64,000 nt of DNA from Collimonas humicola (GTDB lineage Bacteria > Pseudomonadota > Gammaproteobacteria > Burkholderiales > Burkholderiaceae_D), in assembly GCF_018304945.1 (NCBI RefSeq), contig NZ_JAGQEE010000008.1, positions 186,001-250,000 on the forward strand, written 5' to 3'. Numbering within the stretch: position 1 is the first letter of the stretch; the number at the start of each line of letters is the position of its first letter. This document shows, piece after piece, positions 54,254 through 63,413 of this stretch. The translations under genes and the position numbers were made by a program. The notes below the pieces were generated by a model. The model did no database searches. It saw only the letters and a program-made list of their open reading frames with translations, and was not told the DNA's origin.

Positions 54254-57200
54254 TTAGGCGTGCTGAACAGCATGAGCTGCTGCCACTTGGAACGTATCAG
54301 CATTGGCACTCGCCGATGAGAAGGTCGGATCAATACCCGTACTACCATCTGTGAACGCAGCCATGGACTGAATCAAATGATTCAACGAACCAGATAGCGT
54401 CGTGCTTGGAGTGCTGCCTGCGACTGTAGAACTCGCCACCGCGTTCGGGTTAAATGCCAGGTTGACGCCAGCAATATCGCCGGTCGTTCCGTTTTGCCAG
54501 GTAAAGGTGCTGTCGTTGAGAATCGTATTGCCGTTGCTATTGACGTTTTCAGCGGTGGAGCTGAGATTGATCGACGTAATGCCCAACTGGCCCAAGGTTT
54601 CCAATTGGCCCTGCTGGAAGTTGCCCTTGCCGGTCGGATCGACCCACACCTTCAGCTCGCTCCACAAGGGATTGCTGGCATCCAGTACGCCACCAGTTTG
54701 GTTTGCCAACGTTGACAGCGCGCCAAAGCCAGCAACCAGATTGGCATCGTCCGTGACAGTCCCCGTGTTATTCGGGTCATAGACCAACATGCCTTCGCCC
54801 GCAGTGGCCCAACCGGTTTGCACCTTCTGACCATTATTCTGCATGTCGAAATAGGTGTTTGACCCGCTGAGCGACGTCGTTTGTACTTTGTTACCTTGCA
54901 AATTAAGAATAATAGGATCAGACACCGTTTCGTATTGAGCCACTTCTCCGTAAATAGCCTCTCCAGTGTTCGGATCAGTTCCAATTTGTTCTTCCTGATA
55001 CCCCATCAATTCCTGATGGGTAGTCATACAAACAGGCTCTGTCGCTGGAGGTGTTGTTGCGGGAGGTGTTGTCGAGCTTGATCCACTGTTATCGATGTAC
55101 GTTTCCGCTTGTGTCGGATCGGACGAGGTTCCTACATTCTTGCCACTTGCAGTATAGTCAACGGACGATTCCGCTCCGCTGCTGCTCCAGTTATCGACGA
55201 TGGAGCCATTGGTGAGATTTTCTGTAACCGTGGCACCAGCCTGACCATAGATAGCGTCATTACCATTGACAATGGCGCTTTCGTTCGGTGCTACATAAAT
55301 CGTATCCGGCGCAGCGGAATTAATCGTTTCCTTGCCTTTGTCATTCAACCCAACTGTCTCGCCCGCAGTTCCCAGATTGACGGTGTTATTCCCGGTACTG
55401 ACGTCATTGATAATTGCGCCCGTTGCAACGCCGTCTACGATGTTACCGCCTTGCGTACTTCCGAAATTGACGTACGAGGTTCCGCCTACATAGGTCGTGT
55501 CCTGCGTACTGGCGTTGACTGTTTCCTTACCATTCACATTCACGCCGACCGTTTCGCCAGCCGTATCCATAGTGATCGTATTATTTCCAGCACTCACGTC
55601 ATTAATGATCGCGCCCGCTGCAACACCGGTTACGCTATTGCCGCCTTGCGTGCTCCCGAAGTTGAGGTACGTGGTACCGCCCACCTGAATCGTATCTTGC
55701 GTGAAGGCGTTGACCGTTTCCTTGCCGTTCACATTCAAGCCAACTGTCTCGCCAGCCGTATCCAAAGTGAGCGTGTTATTGCCCGCACTCACATCATTGA
55801 TGGTCGCGCCCGATGCAACACCAGTCACGCTATTGCCGCCTTGCGTGCTCCCGAAGTTGAGGTACGTGGTTCCGCCCACCTGAATCGTGTCCTGCATGAA
55901 GGCGTTGACCGTTTCCTTGCCGTTCACATTCAAGCCAACTGTCTCGCCAGCCGTATCCAGAGTGATCGTATTATTGCCGGCGCTCACATCATTGATCGTC
56001 GCACCGGCAGCAACACCGGCCACGCTGTTGCCACCTTGGGTACTCTCGAAGTTGAGGTAGGACGTGCCACCCACCTGGATCGTGTCCTGCGTGAAGGCGT
56101 TGACCGTTTCCTTGCCATTTACATTCACACCAACGGTTTCGCCTGCTGCTTGCAAAGTAATCGTATTGTTACCCGCGCTCACGTCATTGATGGTCGCGCC
56201 CGCGGCAGTACCGTACACGGTATTGCTACCTTGCGTGCTGCCGAAATTGACAAACGATGTTCCACCCACGAAGGTTGTATCCTGCGTACTGGCATTGACC
56301 GTTTCCGTGCCTTTGACGTTCACGCCAACCGTCTCGCCAGCGGTATCCATCTTGATAGTGTTGTTGCCCGCGCTGATATCATTAATCACAGCTCCCGCAG
56401 CAGTGCCTTCGACAACATTGCCACCTTGGGTACTGTTGAAATTTATATCGGTATTTGCAGAAATTTTGATGAGGTCCGCTGTGCCAGCATTTACAGTGTT
56501 GGCGTTGCCAGTACCCGTAACGGCAAGGGAGCTTCCATTGCCAACATTAAATGTATTCCCGTTCCCTGTAACAATATTGTTAATACCGGTAAACCAGATA
56601 TTGTCAGTTCCTAACGCGCTCACCGTATTGCCGTTGCCGTTGATAGTTGCCTGTGCACCGCTAGCGACCGTGAAGGTCGCGTTATCAACTGTGACAACAC
56701 CACCGATGACAGGTGCTTGGGTCGGCACCGACGTTGAGCTAAAGTTTAGTACTGATCCATTAGATGTCTTTGTGCCGTCATTTTCGAGCTGTTGCCATAT
56801 ATTAGTGCCATTAATGGTCTCGGCATGCTCCGTCGGATTAAACTCCCTAATCGTGCCAAACACGTCGTAATTGTTGCGTGTTGGCTCACCCAACTCATTT
56901 GCAACCAAGGTTTCCTGTTGCACCGCAACCTTCTCCGCCACAGTTGTGTATTGTGCATCTAATACGTGAGCATCAGTGGCAGCATTGGGATCCAATGCAT
57001 GGGCGGCCTCATGTATGAAGGCAATTGCCGCAGATTGCACACTCAATACGCCATTACTTGATATTGCATGTGCCGCGGTAGGGTCCCAACTCATGACGCC
57101 GGATTGGGTAGAAAAATTATCACTATCGTCATGAACAATACTTATTGATGTGCCTTTGGCGACCAAAGCATCCAGCATCGTACGTGCAGTAGGGCTACCA

Positions 57201-57307
57201 TCCAGGTAGGCCAAAGTTTGATTTAAATTCGCAATATCTTGTGCACTGGCGTTGGTGGAGATATTGAAGTTAGCTGCTGTGTAGGCCATTTTTTTCCTAT
57301 CTATCAT
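54254..57307 (-). CDS. Putative type I-secreted metalloprotease/repeat protein (M91-like)
   Basis: A large acidic protein of 1017 residues, without signal peptide, encoded between HlyD-type and TolC-type genes, so a likely T1SS substrate. The N-terminal domain has FIHEAAHALDPNA: HExxH zinc motif at 99-103, then a downstream glutamate in AVQQETLVANELGEPTRNNY (E132), as in peptidase family M91 (NleD-like effectors). Six repeats of about 65 residues follow (about 308-690; TINDVSAGNNTITLDTAGET units). The C-terminal region (about 765-1017) has SDPIILNLQGNKVQTTSL, DPNNTGTVTDDANLVAGFG and WVDPTGKGNFQQG, as in RTX-type secreted proteins. Ends AAAHAVQHA. A strong GGAGG precedes the start. Activity is inferred, not shown. 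Confidence 0.75.
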   Translation of the reverse strand: MIDRKKMAYTAANFNISTNASAQDIANLNQTLAYLDGSPTARTMLDALVAKGTSISIVHDDSDNFSTQSGVMSWDPTAAHAISSNGVLSVQSAAIAFIHEAAHALDPNAATDAHVLDAQYTTVAEKVAVQQETLVANELGEPTRNNYDVFGTIREFNPTEHAETINGTNIWQQLENDGTKTSNGSVLNFSSTSVPTQAPVIGGVVTVDNATFTVASGAQATINGNGNTVSALGTDNIWFTGINNIVTGNGNTFNVGNGSSLAVTGTGNANTVNAGTADLIKISANTDINFNSTQGGNVVEGTAAGAVINDISAGNNTIKMDTAGETVGVNVKGTETVNASTQDTTFVGGTSFVNFGSTQGSNTVYGTAAGATINDVSAGNNTITLQAAGETVGVNVNGKETVNAFTQDTIQVGGTSYLNFESTQGGNSVAGVAAGATINDVSAGNNTITLDTAGETVGLNVNGKETVNAFMQDTIQVGGTTYLNFGSTQGGNSVTGVASGATINDVSAGNNTLTLDTAGETVGLNVNGKETVNAFTQDTIQVGGTTYLNFGSTQGGNSVTGVAAGAIINDVSAGNNTITMDTAGETVGVNVNGKETVNASTQDTTYVGGTSYVNFGSTQGGNIVDGVATGAIINDVSTGNNTVNLGTAGETVGLNDKGKETINSAAPDTIYVAPNESAIVNGNDAIYGQAGATVTENLTNGSIVDNWSSSGAESSVDYTASGKNVGTSSDPTQAETYIDNSGSSSTTPPATTPPATEPVCMTTHQELMGYQEEQIGTDPNTGEAIYGEVAQYETVSDPIILNLQGNKVQTTSLSGSNTYFDMQNNGQKVQTGWATAGEGMLVYDPNNTGTVTDDANLVAGFGALSTLANQTGGVLDASNPLWSELKVWVDPTGKGNFQQGQLETLGQLGITSINLSSTAENVNSNGNTILNDSTFTWQNGTTGDIAGVNLAFNPNAVASSTVAGSTPSTTLSGSLNHLIQSMAAFTDGSTGIDPTFSSASANADTFQVAAAHAVQHA
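55238..56400. repeat. Tandem 195-bp repeats within the secreted protein gene
   Basis: About six units of 65 codons. The middle units (roughly 55.5-56.1 kb) are the most alike, and the outer ones are more diverged, as expected for an array that grows and homogenises in its centre. Each unit begins near INDVSAGNNT and includes GETVGLNVNGKETVNAF and FGSTQGGNSV. Confidence 0.85.
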
Positions 57308-57398
57308 TTAATTTCCTCCAGTTCATATGAAGATCCTGAGGGAAATGAATACAAATAATTTTTGTCGTTCAATGCTTGCAATTAGTTACGGCACTTAA

Positions 57399-58022
57399 TT
57401 ACTGATGAATTGTTCGCAAACAATTTAATCTTGTTTCAAAATTTTTTGCACTCGGAGCGCCGGTCTCAACTGCCCAGTTGACTAAATCCTGAGGTAGCGA
57501 ATCTATCGCGGCAACGGAGAGATTCACATTCGTTGAAGAATGGTTAAACGTCCCTTGAACTGTGTTTAGCCCAGAAAATTGCTGTCCAAACAAAATCTTG
57601 ATAATTGTCCCATCCGCTAAAATCAGAAATATTCCATTGCGAGCGTCGAATTGCGACTCCTTATTTATGGTGGCTTTCACTTCGTTTTTCTTCAGGATAT
57701 TTTGAAGATGGGCAATCATGGATGGATCTCTCGTACTATAACTACACCCTAATTTTCGCAGTTTATTTTCATCTAAACGCCCGTAAAATAACCAAGATGA
57801 AGGCGCCAAACTAACGGTCGCCTCTTGAATCGATCGAAGACTCGCAAGGCGACTAGATAAGTCCGTCGTTTGATCCTCTGAGTCTTTGAGTTTGTCAGTG
57901 GAAGCACTAATATTCTGTCCGAATGTCTGCATCGAAAACAAGACGCATCCCAGCGTTAGAGTCGCCAATAAACATCCGCTTGTTGTCATAATACGAAACC
58001 CGTTTAACCATTTCATCTGCAT
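57399..58022 (-). CDS. Exported protein of unknown function in the type I secretion operon
   Basis: A 207-residue protein with an N-terminal hydrophobic stretch (TTSGCLLATLTLGCVLFSMQ), probably a signal peptide or anchor. The remainder is soluble with mixed structure (RNGIFLILADGTIIKILFGQ, VNLSVAAIDSLPQDLVNWAV) and two cysteines far apart. No family recognised. It lies between the adaptor gene and the repeat-protein gene, with 55 and 90 bases of spacing. Candidates for its role are a chaperone, immunity or processing partner of the substrate, by position only. Confidence 0.6.
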   Translation of the reverse strand: MQMKWLNGFRIMTTSGCLLATLTLGCVLFSMQTFGQNISASTDKLKDSEDQTTDLSSRLASLRSIQEATVSLAPSSWLFYGRLDENKLRKLGCSYSTRDPSMIAHLQNILKKNEVKATINKESQFDARNGIFLILADGTIIKILFGQQFSGLNTVQGTFNHSSTNVNLSVAAIDSLPQDLVNWAVETGAPSAKNFETRLNCLRTIHQ

Positions 58023-58077
58023 CGTGTTACCTCTCTTGAAATTTTTGAAATTGCATATAACAGACCCTTCATACTGT

Positions 58078-59484
58078 TTAGCGCTCTCTTAACGCTTCAC
58101 TCCGATACTTCAACAACGGCGTCAGCAAATACTCAATGATCCGTCGCTGCTCCGTCTTGATCTCGACTGAGGTCGCCATGCCCGGCGTCAACGGTTCGTT
58201 CTTGCCATCGGCCATGATGGTGATCTTCAGTAGCTTGATCCGCGCCGGATAAATCAGCCCGAGCTTGTCGTCCTTAACAGCGTCCTGCGAAATTGATGTC
58301 ACCTTACCTGGTAACGTGCCGTAATGGGTGTACGGGAAAGCATCGAGCTTGACGGCCGCCTCCTGACCAGGCCGCACAAAGCCAATGTCCTGATTCAGAA
58401 TCTGCACTTCAATCTCTAAGCCGGCATCATCCGGCACCAAGACCAGTAATTCTTGCGCCGGCGTCACAACGCCACCAACCGTATGAATCGCCAGTTGCTG
58501 CACCGTGCCAGCAACCGGTGCATTGAGGTGCGTTTGCGTTTGCTTCTGCTCAGATTTCGCTTCATCGCCCTGCACCTGCGCCAATTGCTGTTGCGCCTGA
58601 TTGAGAGCGTCCAGTTGCTCTCGCCGGAATTGCGCCATTGCGGTTTCGATGTCCTGCCGCTGCTCAGCAATGCCGTCCGTAAGTTCACGTGCGTAGCTTT
58701 GTTGCGAGGCCAACTCCTGCTCTGCCTGAATGCGAGTCTGCTGCTTTTCCAAAGCAGCATGGCGTGGTACGTAGTTCTGGCCCAGCAAGGATTGATAGTC
58801 GGCTTCCTCGGCACGCGCGATCGGCAAGGTCTGCTGCAGTCCCGCGATCTTTTGGCGTGCAGTCTGCAGTTCATGCTCACGCTTTTGCAGTTCCGTACGT
58901 AGCGAGGTCAGCTTACTGCGATATTCGACGAAGGTGCCTTCGGCCAGGCGCTGTACGTCATGCTGTCGCTCTGGCGTGGCATCGTGTATAGCTGGGACTT
59001 GTGGCGGTTTGTTGTCACGTTGTGCGTCCAGCAGCGCCTGTGCGCGCTTGGCTGTCAGCATCGCATCAATCCGTGCGGTGCGCGATTTGCCGACATCGGC
59101 AGTCGCCTCAGTCGGATCAAGTTCAATCAATGGCTGTCCGGCAGTCACATGCTGGCCGTTACTCACCAGGATCGCCTTGACGATACCCGCCTCCAGCGGC
59201 TGAATCACTTTGCTGTTCCCGTTGGGTACGATCTTGCCTTGCGCCACGGCGACAACATCGACCTTGCCGATGATCGACCAGATCAACGCGATCGCGAACA
59301 AGATCATCAAGGCCCACATCAGACTGCGTCCAACCGGAGAAGCGGGCGTTTCCAGCACCTCCAGTGCCGCCGGCAGGAACTCGACTTCATCGCGCTGCCG
59401 CCTGGCCGGCGCGCCCTGCGCCTTTTCTTCGGCCAATGAGGCGCGGGCGATGTCCCAGTAATGGCGCAAGGTATCAAGCAACAT
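58078..59484 (-). CDS. HlyD-family periplasmic adaptor of type I secretion
   Basis: A 468-residue membrane-fusion protein that bridges the inner-membrane exporter and the TolC-type channel. A short cytoplasmic part is followed by one membrane segment (about 55-73, MWALMILFAIALIWSIIG) and the lipoyl-like half QGKIVPNGNSKVIQPLEAGI, then VSNGQHVTAGQPLIELDPTE. A long coiled coil (about 140-320) precedes the second lipoyl half and beta-barrel domain, LNAPVAGTVQQLAIHTVGGV to GMATSVEIKTEQRRIIEYLL, the typical HlyD ending. The start ATG at 59484 overlaps the end of the ABC gene by 11 bases, indicating coupling. Confidence 0.93.
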   Translation of the reverse strand: MLLDTLRHYWDIARASLAEEKAQGAPARRQRDEVEFLPAALEVLETPASPVGRSLMWALMILFAIALIWSIIGKVDVVAVAQGKIVPNGNSKVIQPLEAGIVKAILVSNGQHVTAGQPLIELDPTEATADVGKSRTARIDAMLTAKRAQALLDAQRDNKPPQVPAIHDATPERQHDVQRLAEGTFVEYRSKLTSLRTELQKREHELQTARQKIAGLQQTLPIARAEEADYQSLLGQNYVPRHAALEKQQTRIQAEQELASQQSYARELTDGIAEQRQDIETAMAQFRREQLDALNQAQQQLAQVQGDEAKSEQKQTQTHLNAPVAGTVQQLAIHTVGGVVTPAQELLVLVPDDAGLEIEVQILNQDIGFVRPGQEAAVKLDAFPYTHYGTLPGKVTSISQDAVKDDKLGLIYPARIKLLKITIMADGKNEPLTPGMATSVEIKTEQRRIIEYLLTPLLKYRSEALRER

Positions 59485-61642
59485 GGAGATACCCTGTCTG
59501 ATGCTGCCACAAGGAGGCGTAGCGACCACCGCGTCGCTGGATCAATTCGTCGTGCGTGCCTTCCTCGACAATCTCGCCCTTCTCTACCGTAATGATGCGC
59601 TCAGCAATGCGCACTGCCGACAGGCGGTGCGCAATGATAAAGACGGTGCGGCCTGCGCAAATCTGCCGCATATTGCCCTGGATGATGGCTTCGGATTCCG
59701 CATCCAACGCCGAGGTCGCCTCATCGAAGATCAGGATCTTGGGATCCGTCGCCAACGCCCGGGCAATCGCAATGCGTTGCCGCTGTCCACCAGAGAGGCC
59801 AGTGCCGCGCTCGCCCAACTCCGTGTCATAGCCTTGCGGCAGTTCCAGCACGAACTCGTGGGCGCCGGCCAGCGTCGCCGCTTCGACCACTTTGTCGAAG
59901 GCCATACCAGGCGAGGCGAACGCGATGTTGTCGCGCACCGTCCCTTTGAACAGCATGTTCTCTTGCAGTACAGTCCCGATCTGCCGGCGCAGCGATGCCG
60001 GATCGAGTACCGCCAGGTCCATGCCGTCAATCAGTACCCGCCCCCGCTCCGGAGAATAGAGACGTTGCACCAGCTTGGTCAAAGTACTTTTGCCGGACCC
60101 GGAAGGGCCGACGATGCCGGTGACGCTACCTGGCTTGACCGTCAATGACAGGCCGCGCAAGATCTCCGGACCATCATGGCGGTAGCGGAACACCACTTTA
60201 TCGAACACGACTTCGCCTTTGACTGGCGGCATCGAGGTTTGCCCGCTGGAGGTATTCGACTCGGCCTTGTTGTCGAGGATGTCGCCCAAGCGATCCATCG
60301 ACAATCGCACCTGCTGGAAATCCTGCCAAAGCTGCGCCAGACGCAGCACCGGCGCGCTGACACGACCGGCCAGCATATTGAAAGCAATGAGCTCACCGAC
60401 CGAGAGCGTGCCGTCGATGGCCAGCTTGGCGCCGTACCATAGCAATGCTGCCGTGGTCAGCTTGCTGATGAGGGATGCCACCTGATTGGCGGCATTGGAG
60501 AGATTAGAGGCTTTGAAGGCGATCGACACGTAGCCGGCCAGCTGCGTTTCCCAGCGGCGCTGCATCAGCGGCTCGACCGCCATCGATTTGATGGTTTCCA
60601 CGCCGGTCACCGACTCCACCAGGAAAGACTGGTTTTCTGCGGAACGGCGGAATTTTTCGTTGAGGCGGGATTTCAGTGCCGGCGTTACCAGCACCGACAA
60701 GGCGATGTAGCACGGCAGCGAGATGAACACCACCAGCGTCAAGATGCCCGAGTAGGACAGCATCACCGCAAAGAACACCAGCGTGAACAGTAAATCCATG
60801 ACAACCGTCAAGGCGTTACCGGTCAGGAAATTGCGGATGTTTTCCAGCTCGCGGACACGTGCCACGCTGTCGCCGACGCGCCGCGCCTGGAAATACGCCA
60901 GCGGCAGGTTGAGAAGATGATTGAACAGGCGGCTACCCAGCTCGACATCCATGCGGTTGGTAGTATGGCTGAAGACATAAGTGCGCAGACCACCCAGTAA
61001 TGCCTCGAACACGGAAATCGTGACCAGGCCGAACACCAACACATCCAGCGTCGACATTGACTTATGCACCAGCACCTTGTCGATCACCACCTGCATAAAC
61101 AGGGGCGAGACCAGGCCGAACAGTTGCAGGAAGAAGGAGCCGGCCAGTACTTCCAGCAATTGCTTGCGATATTTGACGATCGAGGGGATGAACCAGGACA
61201 CATCGAACTTGCCGCCGCCCTGGGACAGGATGGCGCGCGATGTGATCAGGATCAGGCGGCCGGACCACAGCTGCTCGAATTCAGCCAGAGGGAGTTGAAA
61301 GGTGCGCTTCTGGACCTCGTCGTGCAACAACACGCCGTTGGCGCATTTGGCGAGAACGATAAAACTACCGTCCTTGAGCTCAGCAATGGCCGGTAACGGC
61401 GTCTGCGCAAGCCGATGAGGCTGGCTATTGACGAGCCTGGCCTTGAGCGCGATCTGTCGCGCCAAGCGTACCAAGGTGATCGCATCGACGCGATCCGAGC
61501 TGCCTGACAAGTGTTTGAGGCGTTCTACACTCGCCGCGACACCCGATAGCTGCGCCACCACCATCAGCGCAGCAATACCGCTGTCCAGCGCACTGCCCGG
61601 CAGTTGCCCTTCCCCTTCGCCAGACACGATACGCCCCATCAT
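59474..61642 (-). CDS. Type I secretion ABC transporter (HlyB-like permease/ATPase)
   Basis: A 722-residue inner-membrane exporter. The N-terminal domain (1-135) is C39-peptidase-like, but the catalytic cysteine motif is missing (ALDSGIAALMVVAQLSGVAA), as in HlyB, so it should bind rather than cleave its substrate. The transmembrane domain spans about 150-440 (VIDKVLVHKSMSTLDVLVFG). The ATPase has Walker A GPSGSGKST at 512-520, signature LSGGQRQR at 616 and Walker B ILIFDEATSALD at 636. It is followed by an overlapping adaptor gene. A Fur-like box lies 57-75 bases upstream of the start. No strong ribosome site. Confidence 0.95.
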   Translation of the reverse strand: MMGRIVSGEGEGQLPGSALDSGIAALMVVAQLSGVAASVERLKHLSGSSDRVDAITLVRLARQIALKARLVNSQPHRLAQTPLPAIAELKDGSFIVLAKCANGVLLHDEVQKRTFQLPLAEFEQLWSGRLILITSRAILSQGGGKFDVSWFIPSIVKYRKQLLEVLAGSFFLQLFGLVSPLFMQVVIDKVLVHKSMSTLDVLVFGLVTISVFEALLGGLRTYVFSHTTNRMDVELGSRLFNHLLNLPLAYFQARRVGDSVARVRELENIRNFLTGNALTVVMDLLFTLVFFAVMLSYSGILTLVVFISLPCYIALSVLVTPALKSRLNEKFRRSAENQSFLVESVTGVETIKSMAVEPLMQRRWETQLAGYVSIAFKASNLSNAANQVASLISKLTTAALLWYGAKLAIDGTLSVGELIAFNMLAGRVSAPVLRLAQLWQDFQQVRLSMDRLGDILDNKAESNTSSGQTSMPPVKGEVVFDKVVFRYRHDGPEILRGLSLTVKPGSVTGIVGPSGSGKSTLTKLVQRLYSPERGRVLIDGMDLAVLDPASLRRQIGTVLQENMLFKGTVRDNIAFASPGMAFDKVVEAATLAGAHEFVLELPQGYDTELGERGTGLSGGQRQRIAIARALATDPKILIFDEATSALDAESEAIIQGNMRQICAGRTVFIIAHRLSAVRIAERIITVEKGEIVEEGTHDELIQRRGGRYASLWQHQTGYLHVA

Positions 61643-62162
61643 TTTTATTGCTTTCTACGCACGTCCTATGAGGAGGTGATTTTAGTTAGTATTTCAATGT
61701 TAATAATTGTTATCATCGTCATTGTTTCAAATAGTTACACTTTTCAAAGGAACCATATCGGGAGTGGTTGTGCTGTTGCAACAATTCTATTTTGAAAATG
61801 TCACAGAATTGCAAAAACAAATTTACCTCGCCCCAAAACACCAGGCAAATGCGTTGTGGTGCGCCAATCCGTTAAGACAATTTCCCCTAAACCGAAAGCA
61901 GTAGAAAAGCTTGGCATTTTTCGAACCGCGTTAAAAATAATCCATTTCACCTTCAGGACAGGCGTATGGGGCAATTGCTCTATGAGCGCCATTGCGGCTA
62001 TTTTGTGATGACTGAAATTAATGTCGCTTATGCACAACGCATTTATGAGGAACGAGCCAAAAATGTAAATGAGATTGTTTATTTGCTGATGACAAATATA
62101 ATGCGCCGTCAATTTGACGTTTGAAGATTCGCAATAAAATTCCAGCCAATAATAGAAAAGAC
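61643..62162. other. AT-rich intergenic region between the exporter and the 62163 gene
   Basis: It contains the Fur-like box, a perfect plus-strand AGGAGGTGAT at 61671-61680 followed by short hydrophobic codons (MLIIVIIVIVSNSYTFQ), and a 52-codon plus-strand open frame at 61966-62124. The latter begins MGQLLYERHCGYFVMTEINV. None has a recognised family; an overlapping minus-strand frame (61801-62112) is equally weak. Likely promoter region plus decayed sequence. Confidence 0.4.
61699..61717 (-). promoter_or_regulatory. Fur-box-like sequence upstream of the type I exporter
   Basis: The minus strand reads GATGATAACAATTATTAAC, matching 14 of 19 positions of the classic Fur consensus GATAATGATAATCATTATC. 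It is placed where a promoter for 59474-61642 is expected: TTGAAA lies upstream, and the box overlaps the likely -10. It suggests iron-controlled secretion; the region is AT-rich, so chance is possible. Confidence 0.45.
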
Positions 62163-62999
62163 ATGCGCAAACTATCCATCACTACCGCACTGATCAGTGC
62201 CTTATCCGTCTCTACCGTCCATGCCGAAGACATCATTTCTCGATTCTCCGTTTTAGATCAAGGACGCTTTGCGGTGGATGGTGATCTGTCGACACAAAAA
62301 AATACCGGATCTCAAATTGACCGCACTGGCTTAACAGTAAACGGCCAACCAAAATTTTCTGGAACATCTAGAATTTACTCCAGCGCGGCATCGGTCGACG
62401 CAAATGTGGGACTTGGTTACGGACTCGAACTGTTTGCCAGTCTTCCCTATGTTCTTCGCAACTATAGCGAGACGAAATATAACAACGGGCAGAATTTTAT
62501 ATTTAACTCGGATGGCTTTACCGATGCCACCTTCGGCGTGAAATATCGCTTATTTAAAAGCGCCGACGCAACGGACGAAGTACTGTTCAGAGGCTCATTT
62601 TTGCATCACAGTGGCTCCAGAGGAAACATGCTCGGCGAACTGGATTTTCTGCATACGTTTTCGCAGACCATCAAGATCGCGCTTTCTGCACACTATACAA
62701 AGGTGCAGAGTGGCCCGGACAGCACCGGCTATGGCGCATACTTGATGTGGCAAACGTCACCGCAAATTACTTTGGTGCCATTCATCGCAGCAGGAAAAAC
62801 CAATGCTTATCAACATTTATCTTCCTACAATTCGTACGAGGGTGGCTTAGAATTGCGCTATTCACCGAGCAGCAATTGGAACATCACACCAAGATTGACA
62901 TTAAACCACGTCGACCAAAGAGATACCAATTACTACGTCGACAATCTGGGAAGCCAACGTATTATTGCTGGCTCAATTACTATTCAAAAAATATTTTGA
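62163..62999 (+). CDS. Outer-membrane beta-barrel protein, function unknown
   Basis: A 278-residue protein with a signal peptide (MRKLSITTALISALSVSTVH, cleavage near A-ED). Regular amphipathic strands with aromatic ends follow: VGLGYGLELFASLPYVLRNY, DATFGVKYRLF, IKIALSAHYTKVQSG and YEGGLELRYSPSSNWNITPR. It ends in phenylalanine (GSITIQKIF), the usual outer-membrane sorting signal. The pattern resembles MetA/transporter-type 12-strand barrels. The start is set at the ATG that begins the signal peptide (62163); the frame opens 42 bases earlier. It is divergent from the T1SS operon. Substrate unknown. Confidence 0.75.
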   Translation: MRKLSITTALISALSVSTVHAEDIISRFSVLDQGRFAVDGDLSTQKNTGSQIDRTGLTVNGQPKFSGTSRIYSSAASVDANVGLGYGLELFASLPYVLRNYSETKYNNGQNFIFNSDGFTDATFGVKYRLFKSADATDEVLFRGSFLHHSGSRGNMLGELDFLHTFSQTIKIALSAHYTKVQSGPDSTGYGAYLMWQTSPQITLVPFIAAGKTNAYQHLSSYNSYEGGLELRYSPSSNWNITPRLTLNHVDQRDTNYYVDNLGSQRIIAGSITIQKIF

Positions 63000-63120
63000 C
63001 CAGCTACTTGAGGCGATATAGGCGCTGCCGGTAACAACGCAGTAGCTGGGTGAGTGTACTATCAGCTCCTGGCACACCTCTTCGCCTCTTGCTCAATCTA
63101 GTAGTTAGTCATCACGATAG

Positions 63121-63413
63121 TTAGCTTGTATCTGCCTGCCACCAAAACCAGTTGGCCACATTTGTGGCCGCTTGTAGATGTGCATAATATTCGCGCAGAC
63201 CTAACGCCAACTCTCGGCAGGCGCGACAACTGGTTGCGCTGTCTGCTTCGTCAGCTTCGATTTTCTGCTCCGTCTCCGCCGCCCACTCGGTGCGCGCGGC
63301 CGGCGCCGTGCTGGTCGCCGACAAAGACCAGCGCGGCCGCCGCAAGGCACCCTAATAACAGCTCCCATAGCCAGCCCGTACGTTCGCCACACCTCAGCCA
63401 ATATCAGCGTCAT
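63121..63413 (-). pseudogene. Frame-disrupted lysis (spanin-like) gene remnant
   Basis: No single frame covers the region, but three frames join into one sensible protein. The first gives MTLILAEVWRTYG, the second WELLLGCLAAAALVFVGDQH (a membrane segment), and the third EWAAETEQKIEADEADSATS and ACRELALGLREYY (a helical periplasmic part). That order, and position right behind an endolysin, is what an Rz-type inner-membrane spanin would show. Reconstructing across frameshifts is inference; the region may simply be unrelated decayed sequence. Confidence 0.3.

Noticed and set aside
55238-56400. RTX calcium-binding nonapeptide repeats
   Set aside because: The 65-residue repeats lack the GGxGxDxUx pattern; only the C-terminal region resembles RTX-type secreted proteins.
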